Source of the DNA: Oscillospiraceae bacterium
GTDB lineage: Bacteria; Bacillota; Clostridia; Oscillospirales; CAG-272
Direction of reading: 5' to 3'
NCBI GenBank assembly: GCA_015064885.1
Contig: SVRJ01000004.1
Coordinates: 18,623 to 82,622, forward strand
Length of the DNA: 64,000 bases
The notes under the pieces were generated by a model. The model was not told the DNA's origin, did no database searches, and saw only the letters and a program-made list of their open reading frames with translations. The translations under genes and the position numbers were made by a program. Below are positions 43,097 through 51,887 of the stretch, in pieces; position 1 is the first letter of the stretch, and each line of letters starts with the position of its first letter.

Positions 43097-44143
43097 ATGG
43101 CATATAACTTTCAAAAGCAAATAGACTTTCTCCTTGAACATGCTTGCCCAAGTATTAAATATTTGGTATATCGAGATATGCTTGATACTCCCGTGGACGA
43201 GCCTTTTATGATGGCGCTTCAGAATGAGATTTTGGCACAAACAAATACCCAAAAGCACTTGTCCGCACAGCACCCCGACGGATGGTTCGGGCACGAGCTT
43301 CACGGTATTGACGGTATGGATTGCCACATTGGTGGACTTTTGAACTTGGGCGTTGAAGCAAGCTGTCCTGCGATTCAAAAGGCGGTCACTGCGTTGTTGA
43401 CACCCGAAATCGCATCGACACACAAGAATTGGTTTCGCGGTGGTGCGGCATTGGATGCTGAGGGGCGCGGTGGCGACCGTGCCATCGTTGCCAACATCCT
43501 CGCTATGACAAAGGCTCCCGAAGATATTCCCGTTTATGCGGAAGAATTGACCTTGGCGTTTGAGCATTTGGCGGCGGTCTTGGAGTATAACTCGGTTGAC
43601 GATTTTTCTATCAGGGGCAAGAACGAGCGATACTACAAACCAAAAGCCAGATTTCCCGGTGCAAACCATATCGGCATCCTTGCCGCTACGCAGGGATGGC
43701 GTACCGAGGAAAAGATGAATACTGCAAAAGCAGCCATCAATCACGCTTACGAGATCATGAAGGACGTTGACGAATATATCACGTTCAAAAAGCCGACCGA
43801 ATTTGGCGGTGGATTTGTCGGTCCGTTCAACTATAATTGGCAAGCTCTGAAGCCTATGAACGAGGAACAGATCGTCGGTATCATCAACAGCTCCTACAAC
43901 TTCCAATTCGCATTTTGGCTCGGCGCAATTACCGGTGTTCCCGATTGGGTAAAACAGCACAACGGTACATACGAAGCTCTTGCCGATATGCTTGATCGGA
44001 ATGTTATATTCAATCAGATTCCCGAAAGCACACTAAAAGCATTCAAACAGGTGTCGGGTAAAGAGCCTAACTACCGAAAGAAGCATGCCGCAGAATGTGA
44101 CGTTACATACGCGATACTTAATGCGGTTTTAGGAAAAGTATAA
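43097..44143 (+). CDS. Paralogue 3 of a three-gene cassette, function unknown
   Basis: A 348-residue protein three bases after paralogue 2, with AAAGGAG overlapping that gene's end. Shared blocks are FQKQIDFLLEHACPSIKYL, DGWFGHELHGIDGMDCHIGG, FPGANHIGILAATQGWRTEEKM and CDVTYAILNAVLG. Its first 15 residues are nearly those of paralogue 1. The His/Asp-rich HELHGIDGMDCHIGG block could bind a metal. Function unknown. The cassette ends about 115 bases before the tRNA-Pro terminator. Confidence 0.8.
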   Translation: MAYNFQKQIDFLLEHACPSIKYLVYRDMLDTPVDEPFMMALQNEILAQTNTQKHLSAQHPDGWFGHELHGIDGMDCHIGGLLNLGVEASCPAIQKAVTALLTPEIASTHKNWFRGGAALDAEGRGGDRAIVANILAMTKAPEDIPVYAEELTLAFEHLAAVLEYNSVDDFSIRGKNERYYKPKARFPGANHIGILAATQGWRTEEKMNTAKAAINHAYEIMKDVDEYITFKKPTEFGGGFVGPFNYNWQALKPMNEEQIVGIINSSYNFQFAFWLGAITGVPDWVKQHNGTYEALADMLDRNVIFNQIPESTLKAFKQVSGKEPNYRKKHAAECDVTYAILNAVLGKV

Positions 44144-44257
44144 AAAAAGAGCAGTAAAACCGCTCTAAACAACATACGACCAAAAACGATCGGGCGTTCA
44201 CCGTTTTTGTTATGAACGCTATTTTCAATACGAATATTTTATTACTGCGTGGTTAGT

Positions 44258-44300
44258 AAAAAAGGCAGTGACTGTACCGAAACCGGATACAGTCACCGCC
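44258..44300 (-). terminator. Terminator of tRNA-Pro
   Basis: GGCGGTGACTGTA and TACAGTCACTGCC pair around a short loop, followed by TTTTTT on the minus strand. Confidence 0.9.
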
Positions 44301-44303
44301 TAT

Positions 44304-44380
44304 TGGTCGGAGTGACAGGAATTGAACCTGCGGCCTCATGGTCCCGAACCATGCGCTCTACCAAGCTGAGCCACACCCCG
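44304..44380 (-). tRNA. tRNA-Pro (CGG)
   Basis: 77 nt with encoded CCA. On the minus strand: acceptor CGGGGTG/CACTCCG, anticodon loop TTCGGGA in stem CATGG/CCATG giving CGG, T loop TTCAATT. Proline is fixed by the anticodon. Confidence 0.95.
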
Positions 44381-44397
44381 AAATATTCAGCCTTAAT

Positions 44398-44426
44398 ATT
44401 ATACCACAAACATAACGGTTTGTCAA
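44398..44426 (-). promoter_or_regulatory. Promoter of tRNA-Pro
   Basis: Consensus TTGACA-17-TATAAT on the minus strand. Confidence 0.85.
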
Positions 44427-44483
44427 GTCTTTTTTTGAAATATCCGAAATATAAATATACAAAAAGTTAACGGAGGTAATATC

Positions 44484-45425
44484 GTGGGTCTTCTCAGAAG
44501 AAACAAATATAAAAAACTCGTAAAAAAATCAGAAAAAATATTTTTGATAATAAATCCTGTCTCGGGCAAGCTGAAGGCGAGAGCTGCGCTGTTCGATATA
44601 GTTCAGACACTTTCGGAAAGCTCGGAGTTCCCCCCCACCGTTGCTATGACAGAATACAAAGGGCACGCTGAAAAGCTTGCCGCAGTAGCGGCTGCCGGCG
44701 GATACGACAGAGTCATATGCTGCGGAGGCGACGGCACTCTCAACGAGGTAATAAACGGAGTTATAAAATCAAAGAAAAAAATAAAGCTCGGCTATATACC
44801 CGCCGGCTCTACAAACGATTTTGCATCCGGAATCGGCATATCGCTTGATCTTCCCACGGCAGCAGTAAACGCGATAGAAGGTACTGACACAGAGCTTGAC
44901 GTCGGAAGCTTCAACGGAGAGAGGTTCTTCTCTTATATTGCATCCTTCGGAATTTTCACCGCAAGCTCATACACTGCGCCTCAGGAGACCAAGAACGTTC
45001 TCGGGCATTTTGCATACGTTCTTGAAGGCTTGAAGGACCTTGCCTCGGTACAGTCGATACACGTAAAATGCGAGCTCGACGGTGAGGAGATAGAAGGTGA
45101 TTATGTTTTCGGTGCTATAGCCAACACGTTTAAAATAGGCGGTATAGTAAAGCTCAGCCGTGATACGGTAAAGCTCAACGACGGTGTTTTCGAGATAGTT
45201 CTTGTCAAGAAGCCTGAAAACATAAACGATTTCAATAAGATCGGAGCAAGCGTTGCTTCATCAAACTTTGACAACGATATGTTCGTGTTCAGAAAGGCGG
45301 AAAAAATCACCGTCACTCTTCCAAATAACGTTATCTGGTCTGTTGACGGTGAACAGCAAAACACGCCCGAGGACGGAAAAACAGTCATCTCGGTAGCCAA
45401 GAGATCTATCACTCTTACAATATAA
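44484..45425 (+). CDS. Diacylglycerol kinase family lipid kinase
   Basis: A 313-residue DAGK_cat protein (DgkB/YegS type) started by GTG after CGGAGG. Motifs: INPVSGK at the start of the nucleotide region, GGDGTLNEVINGV, LGYIPAGSTNDFAS and a C-terminal VDGEQ block (WSVDGEQQNTPEDG). It would phosphorylate diacylglycerol or a related lipid, recycling it into phospholipid synthesis at the membrane. Monocistronic; it converges on rpsU. Confidence 0.93.
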   Translation: MGLLRRNKYKKLVKKSEKIFLIINPVSGKLKARAALFDIVQTLSESSEFPPTVAMTEYKGHAEKLAAVAAAGGYDRVICCGGDGTLNEVINGVIKSKKKIKLGYIPAGSTNDFASGIGISLDLPTAAVNAIEGTDTELDVGSFNGERFFSYIASFGIFTASSYTAPQETKNVLGHFAYVLEGLKDLASVQSIHVKCELDGEEIEGDYVFGAIANTFKIGGIVKLSRDTVKLNDGVFEIVLVKKPENINDFNKIGASVASSNFDNDMFVFRKAEKITVTLPNNVIWSVDGEQQNTPEDGKTVISVAKRSITLTI

Positions 45426-45436
45426 AAGCAAAAGAA

Positions 45437-45479
45437 GGGGCGTCTCTCTTATCAAACGAGACGTCCCCATTTCTTTTCT
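45437..45479 (+). terminator. Terminator after the lipid kinase gene
   Basis: GGGGCGTCTC and GAGACGTCCCC pair around an 11-base loop, followed by ATTTCTTTT. Confidence 0.85.
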
Positions 45480-45488
45480 AAAAGAAAT

Positions 45489-45509
45489 GGTCGGCTATAA
45501 AAACCGACC
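45489..45509 (-). terminator. Terminator of rpsU
   Basis: GGTCGG and CCGACC pair around a nine-base loop, followed by ATTTCTTTT on the minus strand. A third stem, CCATTTCTTTT/AAGAAATGG, bridges this and the kinase terminator. Confidence 0.75.
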
Positions 45510-45530
45510 AAAAGTAAAAATAAACTTATA

Positions 45531-45707
45531 TTATTTATACTTGCGCTTTCTTGCAGCTTCAGACTTCTTCTTGCGCTTTACACTGGGTTTTTCGTAGTGT
45601 TCTCTCTTACGAAGCTCGGTAAGAACGCCGCTTCTTGCGCACTGACGCTTAAAACGACGAAGTGCACTGTCAAGAGACTCGCCTTCTTTTACTCTAACTT
45701 CAGCCAT
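45531..45707 (-). CDS. rpsU: 30S ribosomal protein S21
   Basis: A 58-residue S21, starting [27 protein letters not shown]. The ATG at 45707 follows GGGAGG; the longer track start is leader. The basic C-terminus [20 protein letters not shown] is typical. S21 helps start translation at the 30S platform. It has its own promoter and terminator rather than sitting with dnaG and sigma as in some bacteria. Confidence 0.97.
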   Translation of the reverse strand: MAEVRVKEGESLDSALRRFKRQCARSGVLTELRKREHYEKPSVKRKKKSEAARKRKYK

Positions 45708-45750
45708 CCTGTTTCCCTCCCCTCGGTCTGAAAACAAATCTATATATATT

Positions 45751-45779
45751 ATTATACACCATTTGAGTTCGTTTGTCAA
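45751..45779 (-). promoter_or_regulatory. Promoter of rpsU
   Basis: Consensus TTGACA-17-TATAAT on the minus strand. Confidence 0.85.
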
Positions 45780-45868
45780 TAGCTTTTTTAAAACTTTTTA
45801 TATTTATTGCGTTTTTTCTTTGATGTTTTAAAGTATTCAGCCAAAAAAACGATGTAATCAGCAATTTT

Positions 45869-45905
45869 GTGCCCGAGGCAAGCAAAAACTCTCAGCCTCG
45901 GGCAC
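45869..45905. terminator. Hairpin between leuS and rpsU
   Basis: GTGCCCGAGGC and GCCTCGGGCAC are a perfect 11-base inverted repeat with a 15-base loop, just past the leuS stop. Neither strand has a good U run directly after it, so termination is likely but not classical. Confidence 0.5.
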
Positions 45906-45912
45906 AGGTCTT

Positions 45913-48348
45913 TTATCTTACTACTATGTTAACAATCTTATTGGGAACAGAGATCTCTTTGACTATAGTCTTGCCATCAATAGCTGCCGCTACTCTCTCA
46001 TCGGCTTTTGCTGCTGCTATAGCTTCTTCCTTGGGAGCATCCTTCGGAACCATTACGGTTGCCTTGAGCTTACCGTTGACCTGAACAGCGACCTCTACGG
46101 AATCGTCTGCGGTCTTTGCCTCGTCAAACGTCGGCCACGGCTCGTATGCGATGGTGTTGTCGTGACCGAGGATCTGCCAGAGCTCCTCACCGATATGAGG
46201 ACAGATACAGGACAGCATCTTGACAAGTCCCTCGGCGTATTCCTTCGGGCACTTCTCTTCCTTGTAAACTGCGTTTACGAAGATCATCATCTGAGAAATT
46301 GCGGTGTTGAACGCAAGCTTTTCAAAGTCCTCGGTGATCTTCTTTACGCTCTTGTGATAGATCTTTTCAAGTGCGGGAACTGCCTCGTTTACAATGTTCT
46401 TTTCCTCTGTGAAGAATGCCCACACACGGTTGAGGAAGCGTTTTGCACCGTCAACGCCCGAGTCGCTCCAAGGCTTGGAGACCTCAAGCGGACCCATGAA
46501 CATTTCGTAAAGGCGGAGCGTATCTGCACCGTAATCTCTTACGACGTCGCTCGGGTTAACTACGAATTCGGGGAAGCGCTTACCCATCTTGATGCCGTTT
46601 GCGCCGAGGATCATTCCCTGGTGAACGAGCTTCTTGAAGGGCTCCTTCGTGGGAGCAAGTCCCTTGTTATAGAGGTACCTGTTCCAGATTCTTGAATACA
46701 TCAGATGTCCGACCGCATGCTCCGGGCCGCCAATATAGAGGTCAACGGGCATCCAGTGCTTAAGAAGCTCCTGATTTGCAAATTCCTTATCGTTGTCGGG
46801 ATCGATATAGCGGAGGAAATACCAGCTCGATCCGGCGGATCCTGGCATTGTGGAGGTCTCTCTCTTGCCCTTAATTCCGTTCTTATCGTAATACTTCCAT
46901 TCGGTTGCGTTCTCAAGAGGTGCCTTGCCGCCCTCGCCCTTGTAGTTTTCAAGCTCGGGAAGAATAAGCGGAAGCTCCTCGTCGGGAAGAGCATAAACCG
47001 TTCCATCCTCACCGTGAACAACGGGAACGGGCTCACCCCAATAACGCTGACGCGCGAAAATCCATTCTCTGAAATGGTAATTAACAGTACGCTTTGCAAC
47101 GCCCATCTTTTCGAGCTTTTCTGTGATCGCTTCCTTTGCTTCCTCAACGGTAAGGCCGGTAAATTCCTCGGAGTTTACAAGGCGGTAGCCCTTACCGAGA
47201 TAGCCCTGCTTCTCGAACGCCTTTTCGGATACGTCAACGTGTCCGAGCTTTTCGTCACCGTCGATTACCTGGATCATATCAATGTTATGTGCTATAGCGT
47301 ATTCAAAGTCACGCTGATCGTGCGAAGGAACTGCCATAACCGCACCCGTACCGTAGCTTGCAAGCACGAAGTCACCGATGAACATACGCACTTCCTTGCC
47401 GTTTACGGGGTTGATGCAGGTAACACCCTTAAGCTCACAGCCCGACTTTGTCTTGTTGAGCTCGGTTCTGTCCATATCGTTCTTTTTAAGAGTTTCGTCG
47501 ATGTATGCCTGAACCTCTTCCTTGTTTTCGATTCTGGGCATAAGCTGCTTTACGACCTCACCGTCGGGAGCAAGCACCATGAAGGTAATACCGTAGATGG
47601 TTTCAATACAGGTTGTGAAGATAGAGAACTCACCGCCGCCAACGATGTCGAACTTGACCTCAACGCCGGTAGACTTGCCTATCCAGTTCTTCTGCATGAG
47701 CTTTGTGGATTCCGGCCAATCCATCTCGTCAAGGCCCTCAAGAAGCTCCTCTGCAAATGCGGGCTGATTGATTACCCACTGCTTCATGTTCTTTCTGACT
47801 ACCGGGAATCCGCCTCTCTCGGATTTGCCGTCGATGACCTCGTCGTTTGAAAGGACGGTACCGAGCTCCTCACACCAGTTAACAGGCATATCTATATACT
47901 GTGCATAGCCGTCAAGGTAGAGCTGCTTGAAGATCCACTGCGTCCATTTATAGAAGTCGGGATCGCTTGTCGCAATCATCTTTGACCAGTCATAGTCAAA
48001 GCCGAGCTCACGAAGCTGTGCTGAGAAGGTCTTGATATTCTCCTGAGTAAAACCGTTGGGGTGATTGCCCGTAGTTACGGCGTACTGCTCTGCGGGCAGA
48101 CCGAAGGAGTCGTAGCCCATGGGGTGAAGAACGTTATATCCCTGCATTCTCTTCATACGGGAAACGATATCGGTAGCGGTATATCCCTCGGGGTGACCTG
48201 CGTGAAGACCTACGCCCGACGGATACGGGAACATATCCAACGCATAGAATTTAGGCTTTGAGAAATCCCAGACGTCCGTTTTGAAGGTCTGATTCTCCTC
48301 CCAATATTTCTGCCATTTCTTTTCAATGGCCGAAAAATCGTATTTCAT
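45913..48348 (-). CDS. leuS: Leucyl-tRNA synthetase
   Basis: An 811-residue class I synthetase. The HIGH region reads MFPYPSGVGLHAGHPEGY, the editing domain lies in about 220-410 (with TGAVMAVPSHDQRDFEYA), and the KMSKS loop region reads GIKMGKRFPEFVVNPSD, so the motif is KMGKR. Length matches bacterial LeuRS. GGAGGATATAATT precedes the ATG. It is the last gene of the long minus-strand unit from smc. No T-box is visible before it, unlike many Firmicute leuS genes, because it follows rsfS by only 20 bases. Confidence 0.97.
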   Translation of the reverse strand: MKYDFSAIEKKWQKYWEENQTFKTDVWDFSKPKFYALDMFPYPSGVGLHAGHPEGYTATDIVSRMKRMQGYNVLHPMGYDSFGLPAEQYAVTTGNHPNGFTQENIKTFSAQLRELGFDYDWSKMIATSDPDFYKWTQWIFKQLYLDGYAQYIDMPVNWCEELGTVLSNDEVIDGKSERGGFPVVRKNMKQWVINQPAFAEELLEGLDEMDWPESTKLMQKNWIGKSTGVEVKFDIVGGGEFSIFTTCIETIYGITFMVLAPDGEVVKQLMPRIENKEEVQAYIDETLKKNDMDRTELNKTKSGCELKGVTCINPVNGKEVRMFIGDFVLASYGTGAVMAVPSHDQRDFEYAIAHNIDMIQVIDGDEKLGHVDVSEKAFEKQGYLGKGYRLVNSEEFTGLTVEEAKEAITEKLEKMGVAKRTVNYHFREWIFARQRYWGEPVPVVHGEDGTVYALPDEELPLILPELENYKGEGGKAPLENATEWKYYDKNGIKGKRETSTMPGSAGSSWYFLRYIDPDNDKEFANQELLKHWMPVDLYIGGPEHAVGHLMYSRIWNRYLYNKGLAPTKEPFKKLVHQGMILGANGIKMGKRFPEFVVNPSDVVRDYGADTLRLYEMFMGPLEVSKPWSDSGVDGAKRFLNRVWAFFTEEKNIVNEAVPALEKIYHKSVKKITEDFEKLAFNTAISQMMIFVNAVYKEEKCPKEYAEGLVKMLSCICPHIGEELWQILGHDNTIAYEPWPTFDEAKTADDSVEVAVQVNGKLKATVMVPKDAPKEEAIAAAKADERVAAAIDGKTIVKEISVPNKIVNIVVR

Positions 48349-48368
48349 AATTATATCCTCCGATGTTA

Positions 48369-48767
48369 TCAGTCAATATTTTCGTAGTCGACCTCTATAG
48401 GCTCGACGTCGGCATAAAGCTTATCGAGATTATAGAACTCTCTTGATTCTCTGTTAAATATATGAACTATGCTGCTTGAGTAGTCGAGTGCCGTCCATGC
48501 CGAGTTGTCTCTTCCCTCTCCTCTTGTCGGTGTTACTCCGAACTTTGAGGTGAAAAACTCGACCGCATCACCGAGCGAACGCACGTGAGTGGATGACGTA
48601 CCAGTCGCAAGTACGAAGTAGTCGGCGATAGACGTCTTATCATCTATTTTGATAAGCTTGATGTTTCTTGCTTTTTTTGAATAGAGTATTCTGCATATAA
48701 ACACCGCGAGCTCCTCGGGTGTAGGGTCTTCGGACAGTTTTACTCTGTTTTCATATAATTCTTCCAT
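48369..48767 (-). CDS. rsfS: Ribosome silencing factor RsfS
   Basis: A 132-residue RsfS/YbeB protein. The ATG at 48767 overlaps the yqeK stop (TAATG), with GGAGGG just ahead; the track start at 48893 is inside yqeK. Core blocks KARNIKLIKIDDKTSIADYFVLATGTSSTHVRSLGDAV and WTALDYSSSIVHIFNRESREFYNLDKLY are diagnostic. It binds L14 and blocks subunit joining when nutrients are short. Gene order nadD-yqeK-rsfS is conserved in Firmicutes. Confidence 0.96.
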   Translation of the reverse strand: MEELYENRVKLSEDPTPEELAVFICRILYSKKARNIKLIKIDDKTSIADYFVLATGTSSTHVRSLGDAVEFFTSKFGVTPTRGEGRDNSAWTALDYSSSIVHIFNRESREFYNLDKLYADVEPIEVDYENID

Positions 48768-49423
48768 TATAGTCCCTCCGTAGAGTTTATTTCTGATATT
48801 AAGGCATCCATTGCCCTTTTTGTTTTGTTTGATATTTTTTCTCCGTTTGCCGAAAGATGCTCCGAAATATATTTGAATGAGAGGAGCAAGCATCGGTCAA
48901 GGTGTTTTATTCTTTCTCTGATGCTCATTTTTTCAGCACCGTCAAAAAAGAATCGTCTGCGAACGTCTATGCATGCGTCGTATTTTCTTCCGTTTTCGAT
49001 ATAATCCGCAAGGCATATGATCTTGTCTGTGAGCGTCATTTGAACATCACCGGTTGCATGTCTGTAGACAGCATCAAGGACTGTCCTACATGAAAATTCA
49101 GGATACCTGAGCGACACGTATGTCGGTGCCGTAAACGAGTGCCACAGCTGGACCGCTTCCTCGTCTCCCTTTGGCAGGATTATTTTGTTTTCCGAGATAA
49201 AATCTCTTTGCCATTCGTCACCCTTATCCTTTGTAACGTCGTGAAGAAGGGCCGCTGCTCTGAGAAGGTATACGTCCTCTTCGCTCAGAATATCCGAATA
49301 AAGCGCGGCTATTCTCACCGCACATTCCTCGACACCGAGTATATGTCTGTATCTTTTTTCCGACACCTCATATCCAACGTTCAGTCGCAGATCGGAAAGC
49401 TTTTTTTCTTTTTCATTTGTCAT
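48767..49423 (-). CDS. yqeK: HD-domain hydrolase YqeK (Ap4A hydrolase family)
   Basis: A 218-residue HD protein. The metal motif is AALLHDVTKD near 57-66, with a first histidine in YRHILGVEEC and later HSFTAPTYV and RHATGDVQMTLTDKIICLADYIE. YqeK enzymes split diadenosine tetraphosphate symmetrically to ADP. It is preceded by nadD with a one-base gap and followed by rsfS. The C-terminal 25 residues are a small extra helix. Confidence 0.93.
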   Translation of the reverse strand: MTNEKEKKLSDLRLNVGYEVSEKRYRHILGVEECAVRIAALYSDILSEEDVYLLRAAALLHDVTKDKGDEWQRDFISENKIILPKGDEEAVQLWHSFTAPTYVSLRYPEFSCRTVLDAVYRHATGDVQMTLTDKIICLADYIENGRKYDACIDVRRRFFFDGAEKMSIRERIKHLDRCLLLSFKYISEHLSANGEKISNKTKRAMDALISEINSTEGL

Positions 49424-49424
49424 A

Positions 49425-50036
49425 TCAATTCTCCGAATCTGTAAAGAGCTGATTTTCTTTTATATAGTCTATTACCTTTTCGGGAAGATAAGCGGATACG
49501 TCATCGCCTTTTGACAGCCTTCTTCTTATCTCTGTTGAAGATATTTCTATCGGATCTGCCATGATCCTGCGAACGACCTTTCCGTATTTGCTCAGATATT
49601 CGGATATTTTCTTAACAATGAGGGCATCGTTTGCCTTGTCGTTTTCTCTTCTCATGTAGACGGGGTAGCAAAGTCTGAATATCTCCTCCGGCTCTCTCCA
49701 AGTATCGAGAGTGAGCATCATATCGGTTCCCATCAGAAGGAAGAGCCTGTTCTCTTCTCTGTAAAGTGAGCGAAGAGTATCTACCGTATAGCTCGTCCCA
49801 CCTCTTGCGATCTCGATGTCAGAGACTACAACACCGTCTATGCCTTCAAGCGCAAGCTCGCACATCTTAAGTCTGTGCCTTGAATCTATAACTCCGCTCG
49901 TCTGCTTGTGAGGAGGAATATACGTGGGAATAACGTATACGAAGTCAAGCTGCATCTGATCGAGAAAGGCTTTGAGCGCGCGTATGTGCCCGTTGTGTAT
50001 AGGAGAAAACGAGCCTCCGTATATTCCTATTCTCAT
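49425..50036 (-). CDS. nadD: Nicotinate-mononucleotide adenylyltransferase
   Basis: A 203-residue nucleotidyltransferase for NAD synthesis. IGIYGGSFSPIHNGHIRAL contains the HxGH site; the second motif ISSTEIRRRLSKG is near the C-terminus. Length and motifs match NadD. Its ATG overlaps the yhbY stop. Confidence 0.96.
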   Translation of the reverse strand: MRIGIYGGSFSPIHNGHIRALKAFLDQMQLDFVYVIPTYIPPHKQTSGVIDSRHRLKMCELALEGIDGVVVSDIEIARGGTSYTVDTLRSLYREENRLFLLMGTDMMLTLDTWREPEEIFRLCYPVYMRRENDKANDALIVKKISEYLSKYGKVVRRIMADPIEISSTEIRRRLSKGDDVSAYLPEKVIDYIKENQLFTDSEN

Positions 50037-50323
50037 TTCAGCTCTATCCTCTTATTGTTTACCGATTCGCGGTAAAGAACTACCTTTTTACCAACGACCG
50101 AAACAACGTCGGCTCCGAGCTCCTCGGAGATCTCGTCGGCCGCCTCGCGAGCCGAATAATCGCTGTTGTCCAGAACGCAAAGCTTTATAAGCTCTCTCGC
50201 TTCGAGTGCGTCTGCGACCGTGCGGAGGAGATTTTCTCCTATACCGCCCTTACCCACCTGAATTATCGCGGGCATATCGTTTGACATTGAGCGAAGTGTC
50301 GCTCTCTGCTTGCTTGTTAACAT
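50033..50323 (-). CDS. yhbY: YhbY-family RNA-binding (CRM domain) protein
   Basis: A 96-residue CRM-domain protein beginning LTSKQRATLRSMSNDMPAIIQVGKGGI, the family GxxG loop being GKGG. It binds pre-50S ribosomes. GGAG precedes the ATG. Neighbour order matches other Firmicutes. Confidence 0.95.
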   Translation of the reverse strand: MLTSKQRATLRSMSNDMPAIIQVGKGGIGENLLRTVADALEARELIKLCVLDNSDYSAREAADEISEELGADVVSVVGKKVVLYRESVNNKRIELK

Positions 50324-50334
50324 AATATTCTCCT

Positions 50335-50952
50335 TTAGTCTATCTGACCTATTCTGCGAAGCTCTCCGATAAGAACGTTTACGGCGTCGCCTCTGTGGCT
50401 TATCACGTTTTTCTCGTCTTCGGTCAGTTCTGCAAAGGTCTTGCCCTTACTGTCCACCCAGAAAAGAGGATCGTATCCGAAGCCGCCCTTTCCTCTCTCG
50501 GCCAGGAGTATTTCTCCCCTGCACACACCCTTGCACACAAACGGATCTATTCCGCTCGATTCGGGGAATATGCATGCGAGCGCGCACACGAAAGAGGCGT
50601 CTCTGTAGGACACTCCTTTAAGCTCCTCGAGAAGCTTATTATTGTTGTCCCTATCATTTCCCGTTCCCGCATATCTTGCCGAATATATACCGGGTGCACC
50701 GTCAAGTGCGTCAACGCAAAGTCCGGAATCGTCGGCAATGGCAACTATGCCCTCTCCTGCTACCGCACTTGCCTTTATAAGTGCATTTTCGCTGAAGGTC
50801 CTTCCGTTTTCAACTATATCACCCTCAAAGCCTATTTCCTTGAGAGTATATATCTTTACTTCCTTACCGAGGTGATAGAAAAACAGCTTTTCGAATTCAC
50901 CGACCTTATGGGCGTTGTTCGTGGCGAGAACTATCTTATAATCCTTAAGCAT
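50335..50952 (-). CDS. rdgB: XTP/dITP diphosphatase (RdgB/HAM1)
   Basis: A 205-residue house-cleaning pyrophosphatase that removes ITP and XTP. Motifs: VLATNNAHKVGEFE at the N-terminus, IADDSGLCVDALDGAPGIYSARYAG, GKGGFGYDPLFW and ISHRGDAV. Its ATG overlaps the ftsY stop (TAATG). Confidence 0.96.
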   Translation of the reverse strand: MLKDYKIVLATNNAHKVGEFEKLFFYHLGKEVKIYTLKEIGFEGDIVENGRTFSENALIKASAVAGEGIVAIADDSGLCVDALDGAPGIYSARYAGTGNDRDNNNKLLEELKGVSYRDASFVCALACIFPESSGIDPFVCKGVCRGEILLAERGKGGFGYDPLFWVDSKGKTFAELTEDEKNVISHRGDAVNVLIGELRRIGQID

Positions 50953-51887
50953 TATTCCTCCTCAGCCTCCGCTCCGTCATCGTTTGCGAACAAAGCGTTT
51001 GAAAACTCCGCCGCATCAAACGGCTGCATGTCGTCTATCTTTTCTCCGACACCGATAAACTTTACAGGTATACCGAGCTCCTTTTTTATAGAAAGGATAA
51101 TACCGCCCTTCGCGGTTCCGTCAAGCTTATTCAGTATAAGTCCGGTAAGATTTGCGGCATTTTTGAATTCCTTCGCCTGCATTATCGCATTCTGACCCGT
51201 AGTGGCGTCAAGCACGAGAAGGTTCTCTCTTGATGCTCCGGGATTTTCTCTGTCGATAACTCGGTTTATCTTTGCAAGCTCGTCCATTAGGTTCTTTTTA
51301 TTGTGGAGTCTGCCCGCGGTGTCTACTATAAGAACGTCGGCATTCTTATTTTTAGCATAGTTCACTGCATCGTAAACTACCGCCGCCGGGTCCGAACCCT
51401 CTGTATGCTTGATTATCTGTGCTCCCGAGCGATCGCACCATACCGAGAGCTGATCTATAGCCGCCGCGCGGAAGGTATCCGCAGCAGCCACGACTACCTT
51501 TTTTCCGTCCTTGATAAGTCTGTTTGAGATCTTGCCTATAGACGTAGTCTTACCCGCTCCGTTAACTCCTATTACGAGTATTACTGAAGGAGTACTCGAA
51601 AGATCGAGGGGCTCGCCGTCGCCTATCATTGACGCAACTATCTCCTTGAGCTCGGAGAAAGCCTCATCTCGGGTCTTGATATGCTTTTCCTTTACCGCTT
51701 CTCTTAGGGATTCGCTTATTTCGGTGGCTACCTCAAAGCCTATATCCGCGCAGATAAGTATTTCCTCAAGCTCGTCATAAAAATCGTCGTCTATCTCTTT
51801 ATTTATTCCGAACAGCTCACCGAGACCGCCGAAAAGATTTTCCTTGGTCTTGCGAAGACCGTTCTTAAGCTTGTCCAAAAATGCCAT
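50952..51887 (-). CDS. ftsY: Signal recognition particle receptor FtsY
   Basis: A 311-residue FtsY without a long acidic A domain. The ATG at 51887 (MAFLDKLKNGLRKTKENLFGG) follows AAAGGAG and overlaps the smc end by 23 bases. GTPase motifs: GVNGAGKTT, DTFRAAAIDQL, DTAGRLHNK and LNKLDGTAKGG. It docks the SRP (RNA at 8325) at the membrane. The pairing smc-ftsY is common in Firmicutes. Confidence 0.96.
   Translation of the reverse strand: MAFLDKLKNGLRKTKENLFGGLGELFGINKEIDDDFYDELEEILICADIGFEVATEISESLREAVKEKHIKTRDEAFSELKEIVASMIGDGEPLDLSSTPSVILVIGVNGAGKTTSIGKISNRLIKDGKKVVVAAADTFRAAAIDQLSVWCDRSGAQIIKHTEGSDPAAVVYDAVNYAKNKNADVLIVDTAGRLHNKKNLMDELAKINRVIDRENPGASRENLLVLDATTGQNAIMQAKEFKNAANLTGLILNKLDGTAKGGIILSIKKELGIPVKFIGVGEKIDDMQPFDAAEFSNALFANDDGAEAEEE

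Noticed and set aside
42779-43960. 393-residue minus-strand ORF
   Set aside because: Opposite strand of paralogues 2 and 3; the paralogues share conserved blocks that the antisense frame does not.
46705-47850. 381-residue plus-strand ORF
   Set aside because: Antisense of leuS, which is certain.
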